From NCBI GenBank assembly GCA_965279005.1, contig CBDIHK010000027.1:310001-374000 (forward strand): a stretch of 64,000 nucleotides of DNA, in the 5' to 3' direction. Shown in pieces: positions 25,182 through 32,923 of the stretch. Under the pieces are notes generated by a model. That model was given only the letters and a program-made list of their open reading frames with translations, searched no databases and was not told the origin of the DNA. The DNA is from Planctobacterium sp965279005. GTDB taxonomy: Bacteria > Pseudomonadota > Gammaproteobacteria > Enterobacterales > Alteromonadaceae. Within the stretch, counting starts at the first letter, position 1; each line of letters opens with the position of its first letter. The position numbers and the translations under genes were made by a program.

Positions 25182-26036
25182 TTAAGCTACTTTCTCTAAT
25201 TGTTTGATGTCCGCCTCGTATTGATTCGGACTCTTGTAACCCGGGTATGAGTGAAGTCGTGTTGGATTATAAAATCTGCTGATGTAGCGCAATACATCCT
25301 GCTGAGCCTCGTTGCGGCTTTGGTAATGTTTCCACTGCACCAGTTCTTGCTTCAAACTGCCAAAGAAACTTTCAACCACAGCCTTGTCCCAACAGTCTCC
25401 TTTGTGACTCATACTCCCAACAAATTTATGCCCTGTGAGTAACCGGCGGTATTGTTTGCTTGCGTATTGACTTCCCCGTTCAGAGTGAACAATCAATCCC
25501 GCCTTTGTACGGCGCTGCCAAATCGCCATAGTTAACGCATCGCATACCAGCTTCGCTTTCAAACGTGACCCCATACTGCAGCCCACCACTTTTCTAGAGC
25601 ATAAATCAATGACTGCGGCCAAATACAACCAGCCTTCCTGTGTCCAGATATACGAGATATCTCCCACATAAGCTGTATCGGGAGCAGAGGTATCAAATTG
25701 CCTGTCCAACACATTGTCAAACACAGGTTGCTTATGCTTGCTGTCTGTCGTGACCTTGTATTTTTTCTTATAGCGTACTCTTACCCCTGCTTCCTTCATC
25801 AACCTTCTGGTTTGCTGCCTGCCAACTGGATAGCCTAATGCATTCAATGCCTTCTTCAACCTACGGCTGCCGTAGCTATACTCACTGGCCGCAGCGATAT
25901 CCCGTACCCATTCAATCATCTCTTCCCATTTGCCATCATCTGCATTGGAACGATGCTGATTGTTTAAGTATCGATAAAAACCGTTGCGTCTCACGCCTAA
26001 AAGCCGACACATCAGGTCAACTGGATAGGTCTTCAT
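25182..26036 (-). CDS. IS3-family transposase OrfB
   Basis: The protein has 284 residues with an HTH_21-like N-terminal part (MCRLLGVRRNGFYRYL) and an rve integrase core. The catalytic Asp is in YVGDISYI and the Glu in AVVESFFGSLKQE. The usual HSDRGSQYAS is HSERGSQYAS here, replacing the second catalytic Asp by Glu. In the normal IS3 mechanism it is made as an OrfAB fusion by -1 frameshifting, which is not possible while orfA carries stops. Confidence 0.9.
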   Translation of the reverse strand: MKTYPVDLMCRLLGVRRNGFYRYLNNQHRSNADDGKWEEMIEWVRDIAAASEYSYGSRRLKKALNALGYPVGRQQTRRLMKEAGVRVRYKKKYKVTTDSKHKQPVFDNVLDRQFDTSAPDTAYVGDISYIWTQEGWLYLAAVIDLCSRKVVGCSMGSRLKAKLVCDALTMAIWQRRTKAGLIVHSERGSQYASKQYRRLLTGHKFVGSMSHKGDCWDKAVVESFFGSLKQELVQWKHYQSRNEAQQDVLRYISRFYNPTRLHSYPGYKSPNQYEADIKQLEKVA

Positions 26037-26059
26037 TCGCTGCGCGATAAGCGAATACT

Positions 26060-26356
26060 TTACTTCGTTTCTTTGGTAAAGAAGACCGTTGCTTCCTTTA
26101 ATATGCGCTTCTCTAGTTCCAGCTGCTTGATTTGTGCTTTATGCTTTCAGATTTCTTCCTGCTCTGGTGTGAGTTTGTCATTGCCTCTAAAGGCATGGCC
26201 ATCTTCATCTTCCTGATATTCCTTGACTCAACGTCCCAGCATTTGAGAACTGATATCTAACATTTTGGCAGCATCTGTTCGAGTGTATCCCTGCTCAAGC
26301 ACCAGGCTCACTGCATCTAATTTGAATTCCTTTGTATATCGCTTTCTTTCGGCCAC
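26060..26356 (-). pseudogene. IS3-family OrfA with two nonsense codons
   Basis: Reading from GTG 26356 gives MAERKRYTKEFKLDAVSLV, an HTH_Tnp_1 domain, then SSQMLGR*VKEYQEDEDG (TGG to TGA) and TPEQEEI*KHKAQIKQLE (probably CGA to TGA), ending in a leucine-zipper-like segment (ELEKRILKEATVFF). Both lesions are single-base nonsense changes. Confidence 0.8.
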
Positions 26357-26435
26357 TTTATTTCCACAGTTAAGGTTGTCATCATACCCTTAACTGGACT
26401 GGTCAATTCAATTAGACCACCTCAGTCGTCTAATT

Positions 26436-26502
26436 GAAGGTCTACAGTAGTTCGAACATTTTGCAACGCGAAGATATAGTTTCTATCATGGATGTCATGT
26501 TT
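26436..26502 (+). repeat. island-boundary repeat, copy 3
   Basis: This is the most complete copy: GAAGGTCTACAGTAG, the GTTCGAAC dyad, the shared core, and CATGGATGTCATGTTT. In frame it reads VYSSSNILQREDIVSIMDVMF before a stop at about 26528. It marks the right side of the AT-rich island, just past the IS3 element. Confidence 0.7.
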
Positions 26503-26534
26503 GGTTTTGTATATGAATACCGGAAGTAGTGTGC

Positions 26535-26951
26535 ATGAACGCTGTATTTAACCTCGCAGAGAGCTTTGTAAATTTCATGTTAGTCTTAATCGATAGAATG
26601 GGAGCCTCAGCACCAAAGGTTATGGCTGGCTGCATACTAGCTGCTGGAACTGGATTTGTTACCTTGCTGGAGCCAGTTTTGGAGTATGAAAGACAAGCCT
26701 ATGAAATGTCTTTTAAAGTCGAACAAAAAGCTAAGACTTCGTTCAGCCTTAATATGAATTGTGCTGAACTACAGGAAGTTCAATCTGATTGTAAGACAGC
26801 AGTGCATATGCGCTCAACAAGCCGTTCAATAATTGACTTAGTCCTAGCATTACTCAAGATGCTCATAGCAGTTTTTAGTTTATCGATTATTTTTTATTTG
26901 ATTTATGTTGCGAGAAATGGAAAGGAAAGTGAAGAAGATACCGCCAACTAA
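26535..26951 (+). CDS. hypothetical membrane protein
   Basis: The 138-residue protein has a hydrophobic N-terminal half (VMAGCILAAGTGFVTLLEPVL), a central polar segment with two cysteines (NCAELQEVQSDC, a possible disulphide) and a strong C-terminal membrane helix (VLALLKMLIAVFSLSIIFYLIYV). GGAAG lies 8 nt before ATG 26535; the in-frame GTG at 26529 is less likely. It sits immediately after boundary repeat copy 3 and has the AT-rich base use of the island. Function unknown. Confidence 0.6.
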   Translation: MNAVFNLAESFVNFMLVLIDRMGASAPKVMAGCILAAGTGFVTLLEPVLEYERQAYEMSFKVEQKAKTSFSLNMNCAELQEVQSDCKTAVHMRSTSRSIIDLVLALLKMLIAVFSLSIIFYLIYVARNGKESEEDTAN

Positions 26952-27056
26952 ACTCACTTGAATACCCTCGCGAATTACTGGATTTATAGGTGAAACGAAA
27001 TAGGGAGAATTATTTGCCTGCTTCGCCTAACAGTTCCGCAGCCTGGCTAAGCCCAC

Positions 27057-27437
27057 TCAGGCCTTGCTGGGTAGCCCTAGAAACTCTAATGCCGAGGTAA
27101 TATCGTCAAATAAGCGCACATCCCAGTCTGAGCCGGACATTTCATCAATATACAGCTGGGAGTACTGGGTTACATCATCGTTATTGCTAACAACGGCTAC
27201 TTTTAAACCGCCATTGATAAAGGACTCGTTGCGGTCTAGTAAGGCTATCCGCTTTACTTCGCTATCAGTAAAGCTAATGCTCTCTGAGCCTCGGTAGTCG
27301 TAGAGGTGTCCTTTGCAATCATCCTGTTGCCATTCATCCATTAAGTCCTTTTCCAAGGTTACCAGTTCGTCGTTGCTAACGTGTCCGGAGAAACTGATTT
27401 GCAGGATTTTATCGCTGTAAATGATGCTATGGGGCAT
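27057..27437 (-). CDS. SpoIIAA/STAS-like small cytosolic protein
   Basis: The protein has 126 residues with no signal peptide. The alternation ILQISFSGHVSNDELVTLEKDLMDEW, HLYDYRGSESISF and LKVAVVSNN resembles the STAS/SpoIIAA-like fold seen in many small gammaproteobacterial proteins. It lacks the conserved phosphorylatable Ser of true anti-anti-sigma factors as far as can be seen. It is monocistronic. Role unknown. Confidence 0.7.
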   Translation of the reverse strand: MPHSIIYSDKILQISFSGHVSNDELVTLEKDLMDEWQQDDCKGHLYDYRGSESISFTDSEVKRIALLDRNESFINGGLKVAVVSNNDDVTQYSQLYIDEMSGSDWDVRLFDDITSALEFLGLPSKA

Positions 27438-27560
27438 AAGCCTTTGCAGTCTACTAGTGGCTATTGGTCTAGTCTAAGTGTAACAGTGTATTTCGGATTT
27501 GCACCTGGGAATTTTGCTGCCATGCCAATGACCACGGCAGCGTTGCTTTGTCATGTGACA

Positions 27561-28205
27561 TTAAAAATGGTATTGAAAACCGATTGCTAGGGTTTTCGGC
27601 TGGTAGTCAAAGCCGCTGAGTTTACCCGTTGCCCCCTCTTCACCTTGCAGTTCTAGCGAAGACAGGCTGGTATAACGCAATTCTGCATTTAGCTGCCATC
27701 TAGGGGTCAGTTGATAGCTAGTCCCCAGGGCTATTTGCCAGCCAAAATCGCCATCACCACTGTATGATTGCTCTGTGCCATCTGACTCTAGGTCGATGTC
27801 TATTTCCTGTGCCCATACCAAACCTGCACCAAGGAAGGGGCGCCAACTACCGTTAGACAGAAAGTGGTAGTAGCCATTGACCATTATTAAATTGGCAGCA
27901 TAGTTGCCATCAAAGGATTGATCCGTATTTTTAATTGTAGTGTTACTGTCATTGCTGCGGTATTCCCAAAATAGCTCAGCGCTAACACCTTGTGAATACT
28001 GGTATCCCAGTCCCAACCCGGCAGTAAAACCGGAATCGGTTCCGGATTGCCAATCACCGTCAAATACCCCCGCATTTACAGCATTACCACTTTGATCCGA
28101 GATGTTGCTGATACCTAATTGCGGTTTTAGGTACCAGGAATGTTGTGCCATAACTTGCGGTGCTGCAAAACAAGCTAAGGTGGCGGTGTAAATAAACGCT
28201 TTCAT
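27561..28205 (-). CDS. outer-membrane beta-barrel protein
   Basis: A signal peptide (ATLACFAAPQVMAQ) is followed by about 195 residues of alternating strands with aromatic girdles (SWYLKPQLGISNI, FTAGLGLGYQYSQGVSAELFWEYRS, WRPFLGAGLVWAQEIDI, YQLTPRWQLNAELRYTSLSS). It ends in QYHF, the C-terminal phenylalanine recognised by the BAM complex. This is an eight-stranded OmpA/OmpW-type porin-family barrel without a peptidoglycan-binding tail. It lies ahead of a two-component pair on the same strand but has its own 158-nt upstream region. Confidence 0.85.
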   Translation of the reverse strand: MKAFIYTATLACFAAPQVMAQHSWYLKPQLGISNISDQSGNAVNAGVFDGDWQSGTDSGFTAGLGLGYQYSQGVSAELFWEYRSNDSNTTIKNTDQSFDGNYAANLIMVNGYYHFLSNGSWRPFLGAGLVWAQEIDIDLESDGTEQSYSGDGDFGWQIALGTSYQLTPRWQLNAELRYTSLSSLELQGEEGATGKLSGFDYQPKTLAIGFQYHF

Positions 28206-28363
28206 AATTGCCTCTAAGTTACTGTTTGGGTTGTTGTTGGTATGGGTTTGTAAAAACGCGGAAACAAACCCTGGACTGGGGTCAGGTTAACAACATCCCT
28301 ATAACCTAAGGCTTAAGGGTGCATGACATTAAGTTAATAAAGCCACACTTTATTTGTGGTTAT

Positions 28364-29767
28364 TTAAGTTTTGTGGATGGGAAGGTTGATGCTGACACAT
28401 AACCCGCTGGTGGTTGTGCCGCCCGCGCAGGCTTTGTTGCTGTGAAACGCCAAATTACCTCCGTGCAGCTCAACAATAGCGGCCACCAGTGCCAAGCCTA
28501 GGCCATTCCCTGGACGGCTTCGGCTGGATTCAACACGGTAAAAGCGTTTGGTAACTTGTTCCCTGTGTTGCTCAGCGATGCCAGGACCCGAATCACAGAT
28601 GTCCACTTTTAGTAGATTGTTTTTCACTGTCATGGATATAGTGACTGTACCGCCTTCAGGGGTAAATTTAATGGCGTTATCGAGTACATTGGCAAAAGCT
28701 TGGAACAGTAGATCCCGGTCTGCAACCAACCTGGCATTGGCCAGCCGACACTCAATCTGGATATCTTTTGCTTCGGCATGGGCGCCATATAATTCCGTGA
28801 CATCCTCTAAGATGACTTTGGCACCCACTTGCTTGAAGGCGGCTTTTTGTTTTTCGCTTTCTACGTCAGCGATACGCAGCAAGCCATTGAAAATTGACAA
28901 GATATTGTCGACTTCATGTAACAGTTCGTATTTGTCTTCGGCGCTACGCAACATTTCCAAATGACCCCGCAGCCGGGTCAAGGGTGTCCGCAAATCATGG
29001 GCAATGTTGTCAGATACTGCTTTGACGTCTGCCAATCGCTGTTCAAGCTCAGACAACATATGGTTGAGCACCAGGGACAGTTTGCTCAGGTCATCCCAGT
29101 CGCTATCGATAGGAATGCGTTCCGACAAGTTACCCGTTTCCATAATATGGCTAGCGGTATCGGCAATCCGGTTGATCCTGCTGACGACATAGTGGCCTAT
29201 CCAGATACTAATAATGGAGATAGCCGCTAAAATACTGATCATGAGCCAGCCAAAGGTACCAGACACCCATTGGGCTATTTCGATGTCGTCTACGTTCCTG
29301 CCAATAAGCAGTTGGGCACCATCCGGGAAGCTGACGATGACTGCCATAAGGTCAAAATGCTCACTCATTGGCCTCACGCTCTGGGAGACACCTTGCAAGC
29401 GGGCGTGATCAATTTCGAATGTAAAAAACTCCTGGCGATCCTGCATAGGTTTGACAGGCCATTGCGGGATGTTGGCCAACAGCAGTTGGTCATCGCGGTT
29501 TTGCAATGCGTAAAAATAGCCGCGTTCGGCGCTGTCCAATTGTGTCGATAGTGCCTGCTGGACTTGCTCGAAGCCGCCCAGTTGGTGCAGGGCTTTATAA
29601 AGCTTGGCTTCTGAGCGCAGTGCGGCCTCGGTTTCTTTGGTGAGGGTACCACCTTGCGCCATTACCACTACATAGGCGACAAAATAAATGCCTAAGGCTA
29701 GCAGCCCGGTAAAGAGCACGCCCACAAAAAAGCTGGAACTTTGGGTAAAGCGGTTTATGGCTCGCAT
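28364..29767 (-). CDS. sensor histidine kinase (EnvZ/QseC type)
   Basis: The protein has 467 residues. The first membrane helix (12-35) and second (about 172-195, WLMISILAAISIISIWIGHYVV) enclose a periplasmic domain of about 135 residues. A HAMP domain (RINRIADTASHIMETG), HisKA (SDNIAHDLRTPLTRLRGHL) and HATPase_c (NVLDNAIKFTPEGGTV, CDSGPGIAEQ, GNGLGLALVAAIVELHGG) complete a normal kinase. It follows its response regulator by 18 nt, so they form one operon. The signal sensed is unknown. Confidence 0.93.
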   Translation of the reverse strand: MRAINRFTQSSSFFVGVLFTGLLALGIYFVAYVVVMAQGGTLTKETEAALRSEAKLYKALHQLGGFEQVQQALSTQLDSAERGYFYALQNRDDQLLLANIPQWPVKPMQDRQEFFTFEIDHARLQGVSQSVRPMSEHFDLMAVIVSFPDGAQLLIGRNVDDIEIAQWVSGTFGWLMISILAAISIISIWIGHYVVSRINRIADTASHIMETGNLSERIPIDSDWDDLSKLSLVLNHMLSELEQRLADVKAVSDNIAHDLRTPLTRLRGHLEMLRSAEDKYELLHEVDNILSIFNGLLRIADVESEKQKAAFKQVGAKVILEDVTELYGAHAEAKDIQIECRLANARLVADRDLLFQAFANVLDNAIKFTPEGGTVTISMTVKNNLLKVDICDSGPGIAEQHREQVTKRFYRVESSRSRPGNGLGLALVAAIVELHGGNLAFHSNKACAGGTTTSGLCVSINLPIHKT

Positions 29768-29785
29768 GGGCGTTGCTGGTTTGCC

Positions 29786-30466
29786 TTAACTTTCGCCGGG
29801 TACGATATAGCCTGCGCCGCGCACGGTTTGGATGACGTGCTTCTCAAAAGGTTTGTCTATTTTTTGCCTCAACCGGCTGATATGGACATCAATGACATTG
29901 GTTTGGGGATCAAAATGATAGTCCCAAACGTGTTCCAGCAGCATGGTGCGGGTAACTACCTGGCCTTTGTTCTGCAACAAATACTCCAATAGCTTAAACT
30001 CCCGCGACTGCAATTCAATACTGGTGTCACCACGGGTCACCTGCCTTGACAATAAATCTAGCTGCAGGTCATAGGCGCATAATTTGGTGACCCTTTCTTC
30101 TGTTTTGTTGTTGCGGTTAACCAATATTTCCAACCGCGCCAACAATTCTTCGAAGGCAAAAGGTTTGACCAGGTAATCATCGGCACCTGAGCGCAATCCT
30201 TTTACCTTATCCTCTACTTTACCTTTGGCGCTAAGTATCAGTGCGGGCGTGTGGTTATCGCTCGCCCTTAGGGCGGTGAGGATAGCTACACCATCTACGT
30301 GTGGCAGCATCCGGTCGACGACCAGGACGTCGTAGTCCTCGGTCGTGGCTAAAAACAAACCTTGTTTGCCGTCGTGGGCAACATCCACAACGTGGCCGGC
30401 TTCTTTTAGGCCTTTGCTAACAAAATTTGCGACACTCTGGTCATCTTCTATTACTAGTACACGCAT
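29786..30466 (-). CDS. OmpR-family response regulator
   Basis: The 226-residue protein has a receiver domain (acidic pocket VIEDD, phospho-acceptor Asp in VLVVDRMLP, Thr/Ser and Lys in SAKGKVEDK and YLVKPF) and a winged-helix Trans_reg_C domain (LQSREFKLLEYLLQNKGQVVTR, then VIDVHISRLRQKI and VRGAGYIV). It is the partner of the kinase directly downstream. ATG 30466 is the start. Confidence 0.95.
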   Translation of the reverse strand: MRVLVIEDDQSVANFVSKGLKEAGHVVDVAHDGKQGLFLATTEDYDVLVVDRMLPHVDGVAILTALRASDNHTPALILSAKGKVEDKVKGLRSGADDYLVKPFAFEELLARLEILVNRNNKTEERVTKLCAYDLQLDLLSRQVTRGDTSIELQSREFKLLEYLLQNKGQVVTRTMLLEHVWDYHFDPQTNVIDVHISRLRQKIDKPFEKHVIQTVRGAGYIVPGES

Positions 30467-30778
30467 AAAGGGCAGCTTGTATTTATCTACTTAAGTAACT
30501 GTAGTCATTGCAGCCCGAGTTAGATCATTGTCCCATGCCAAAAACCGGAAAATGACAAAGATTTAATCTTGCCTGCAGCGCGGGTTTTAAGGCGTTTGCC
30601 AAGCTGCCGTTGGCCCGCAGCTATGGGGTTTAAATTGTAACTGTGCCTTAAATGTTACGTCTGGGTAAGTTGCTGATCTGGTTAAACTTTGCCTCGTAAT
30701 CGCAATTACATCCGCTGTAAGTGCGGATGCGCGCAGGCCTTGGCCTGCTGTCCTTAATCACTTTAAAAGGTAATTGTT
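30467..30778. other. divergent intergenic region, two-component pair / fasciclin gene
   Basis: This 312-nt gap separates divergent genes and must carry both promoters. A dyad AGGCC-TT-GGCCT lies near 30736-30747, 32 nt before the fasciclin start, and TTTAAAAGG just before ATG 30779 supplies the ribosome binding site. No other ORF or RNA gene was recognised. Confidence 0.4.
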
Positions 30779-31288
30779 ATGCAAAAATTGAAATTAAACT
30801 TACTCGTTGTATTGGCAAGCATCACTTTGCTCGTCAGTATCCCAACCCTGGCTGGGCATCATAAATACAGTAAAAAACAAGATATTGTAGATATTGCTGC
30901 CAGTGCAGATGCCTTCACTACTTTGGTGGCGGCCGTGCAAGCTGCTGGACTAGTTGATGTGCTTAAAGACCGCGGTCCCTACACTGTCTTTGCGCCAACT
31001 AATGAAGCCTTCGCCAAGCTGCCTGAAGCGACCCTTAACAATTTGCTGTTGCCAGAGAACAAGGACAAGCTGGTGCAAATCCTCACTTACCACGTAGTGC
31101 CTGGTAAAGTGTTGGCAAAAGATGTTGTTAACTTGGTTTCAGCCGAAACGGTGCAAGGTTCCAATGTGATGGTGACTACCAACCACGGTATGGTCATGAT
31201 AGATGATGCCAATGTCATCCAAGCGGATATTAAAGCCAAAAACGGTGTCATCCACGTTATCGATAAAGTCATTTTACCTTCGAGCTAA
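30779..31288 (+). CDS. fasciclin (FAS1) domain protein, exported
   Basis: A signal peptide (NLLVVLASITLLVSIPTLAG) precedes a single FAS1 domain: the H1 motif GPYTVFAPTNEAFAKLP, the YHV block LTYHVVPGKVLAKDV, and the end NGVIHVIDKVILP. FAS1 proteins mediate adhesion or protein contact at the cell surface or in the periplasm. It is 169 residues, the usual single-domain size in gammaproteobacteria. An AAAAGG ribosome binding site precedes ATG 30779, and a hairpin follows the gene. Confidence 0.92.
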   Translation: MQKLKLNLLVVLASITLLVSIPTLAGHHKYSKKQDIVDIAASADAFTTLVAAVQAAGLVDVLKDRGPYTVFAPTNEAFAKLPEATLNNLLLPENKDKLVQILTYHVVPGKVLAKDVVNLVSAETVQGSNVMVTTNHGMVMIDDANVIQADIKAKNGVIHVIDKVILPSS

Positions 31289-31302
31289 CTTGCGCTTGCC
31301 AG

Positions 31303-31340
31303 GGCTGTCATTTCGGGGAAATGATGGCAGCCTCTTTTCT
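31303..31340 (+). terminator. intrinsic terminator after the fasciclin gene
   Basis: GGCTGTCATTTC and GAAATGATGGCAGCC pair as a long stem with a small bulge, with a GGG loop, followed by TCTTTTCTCTCCTTT. It lies 15 nt after the stop codon. Confidence 0.65.
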
Positions 31341-31400
31341 CTCCTTTGTTACCAATATTGGCTATAATTTAGACACCATTGTGTCTCTTGGTGTGAAGCT

Positions 31401-31559
31401 ATGTCCCGTTGGTTTACGCTTATTGCCCTGCTCATCGCCGCTTTAATCTGCTATTGGATTGGCAGTGTGCGTGGGGTGGTTATTTTGCTGTTTGTAGGTG
31501 TTATCCTGGAAATTCTATTTTGGCTCGGCCTTTTTGGTCAAAAATCTAGTTCTGCTTGA
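31401..31559 (+). CDS. small membrane protein, 52 residues
   Basis: ATG 31401 opens a short frame to TGA 31557-31559 that codes for MSRWFTLIALLIAALICYW, a second helix (VRGVVILLFVGVILEILFWLGLF) and a short tail GQKSSSA. The two tightly packed membrane segments and a positively charged turn look like a real protein and not chance. The ribosome binding site is weak (GTGAAG). It ends 53 nt before the CreA start. Function unknown. Confidence 0.55.
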   Translation: MSRWFTLIALLIAALICYWIGSVRGVVILLFVGVILEILFWLGLFGQKSSSA

Positions 31560-31611
31560 TGAAATAAAGGCTATTGTTATAACCACGTTTGTATCATTTA
31601 GGGGGCGTGTT

Positions 31612-32064
31612 TTGCCGCGATTTGTTTGTTTTAGCCTAGCCTGTTTACTGGTATTGACCACCGCTTGCACTGATTCTGACTCGGTCAGTACCGGTATATT
31701 TAGCGCAACTACCATTGATGTGGAGGCTTTCAATGATCCGCAAATACCGGGGATTACCTGCCATGTGTCTTCGGTAAAGGCGCACCTGAGTTTCAGTGAC
31801 CCATCCAATATGGCGATTGCCTGCCGTCAAACCGGCGCACTACCTGCGGATTTGCAGCAACAGTTGGATCTATCCGAACCGCGCCATGTATTCCGGGACT
31901 CAAAGTCAATTTTATTTAAATCACTAAAAGTCAGGCGCACCTTCGATAGCAACAACCAAACACTCATTTATTTGGCCTATTCCACTAAGGAAACCAGCGG
32001 CAGTTTTAAAAACTCGGTATCGACGGTCCCACTCTATGGCACGCCTGCTTACCGAGGCAATTAA
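31612..32064 (+). CDS. creA: CreA family protein
   Basis: From TTG 31612 the product is 150 residues with a lipoprotein-like signal (LACLLVLTTAC). It matches the CreA family: FNDPQIPGITCHVSSVKA, SNMAIACRQTG, FKSLKVRRTFD and TLIYLAYSTKETSGSFKNSVSTVP. CreA is a periplasmic protein of unknown function conserved in proteobacteria, first noted beside the creBC genes. AGGGGGC lies before the TTG start; the frame stays open back to 31498 but that extension overlaps the small membrane gene and lacks a signal peptide. Confidence 0.88.
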   Translation: MPRFVCFSLACLLVLTTACTDSDSVSTGIFSATTIDVEAFNDPQIPGITCHVSSVKAHLSFSDPSNMAIACRQTGALPADLQQQLDLSEPRHVFRDSKSILFKSLKVRRTFDSNNQTLIYLAYSTKETSGSFKNSVSTVPLYGTPAYRGN

Positions 32065-32218
32065 AGTCACCCTATTTGTATATTGCACAGGTAGGATTCA
32101 TAATCTTTCATAATGTATTGATATTGGCTCAGCCGGTAACAGCTATAGTTATGTGTCCCGCATTGTTAACAAGCCGCAATGTCGGACATGCCAAGAGATG
32201 GATAAATAAGGGTTAAGA

Positions 32219-32923
32219 ATGAAAACCATTGGTTATGTGGAAGACAATGATTCGATCCGAGAAAACTATGAAGAGTGTTTAGTGGACGCAGGGTTCCAGG
32301 TTTCGTCTTTTTCGGAAGCCGGGCCGGCGTTGGCTTCATTCCAGCAAAATATGCCGCACTTGTTGTTGTTGGATATCGGCCTGGGACACCAACGCGACGC
32401 CGGCCTGCAGCTGTGTTTTGAAGTACGCAAGTTCGATTCCTCCGTCCCCATTATCTTCTTGACTTCCCACGATAAAGATTATGAAAAAATATCTGGCCTG
32501 CGTATGGGGGCGGATGACTATATAACCAAAGATTGCAACATCGACTACATATTAGTCCGCATCGAAACCCTGTTGCGCCGGGTCGAAGCGTTGCAGCAGG
32601 GGGCGGGCGCCAGGGAGAACAAGGTCGCGGATCTGACCGATAGGGTGGAATTAAATGACAAGACCTGCCAAGCCTATTACGGTGGTAAAAACCTAGATTT
32701 AAGTTTGACCCAGTATTGGATTTTGCACGAATTGTTTACCGGTGCGGGCACATTGAAATCCCACGCTGAATTGATGAAGGCCGCGAGTATCGTGGTTGAG
32801 CCCAACACCATTGTTGCCCATGTCAAAGCGATCCGCAGCCGCTTTAAAGCCATCAATGAAGATTTTGATGCTATCCGCACTGTGCGCGGTGTAGGTTACC
32901 AGTGGTTGGATACCGAATCTTAA
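32219..32923 (+). CDS. OmpR-family response regulator of the propeller kinase
   Basis: The 234-residue protein has a receiver domain (VEDNDSIRENY, phospho-acceptor in LLLLDIGLG, TSHDKDYEK) and a winged-helix DNA-binding domain (NLDLSLTQYWILHELF, TIVAHVKAIRSRFK, VRGVGYQWL). Where the receiver's conserved lysine is usually in a KPF motif, this protein has YITKDCN. The proline and phenylalanine are missing, but the lysine is kept. It starts at ATG 32219 and overlaps the kinase frame, so they are one operon. Confidence 0.92.
   Translation: MKTIGYVEDNDSIRENYEECLVDAGFQVSSFSEAGPALASFQQNMPHLLLLDIGLGHQRDAGLQLCFEVRKFDSSVPIIFLTSHDKDYEKISGLRMGADDYITKDCNIDYILVRIETLLRRVEALQQGAGARENKVADLTDRVELNDKTCQAYYGGKNLDLSLTQYWILHELFTGAGTLKSHAELMKAASIVVEPNTIVAHVKAIRSRFKAINEDFDAIRTVRGVGYQWLDTES

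Larger units (their letters stand above)
25170..26405 (-). mobile_element. decayed IS3-family insertion sequence
   Basis: The 1236-bp element has matching ends: TGACCAATCCGGTTAAG on the left and TGACCAGTCCAGTTAAG (reverse of the right end). orfA and orfB are on the minus strand. No clear 3-bp target duplication is visible (AAA against ATT). orfA has two nonsense codons and orfB has a catalytic D-to-E change, so this copy should be inactive in cis. Confidence 0.85.

Noticed and set aside
15009..26502. Integron attC-like cassette sites
   Set aside because: No GTTRRRY core or attC fold, no integron integrase in the window; the shared sequence is coding-like instead.
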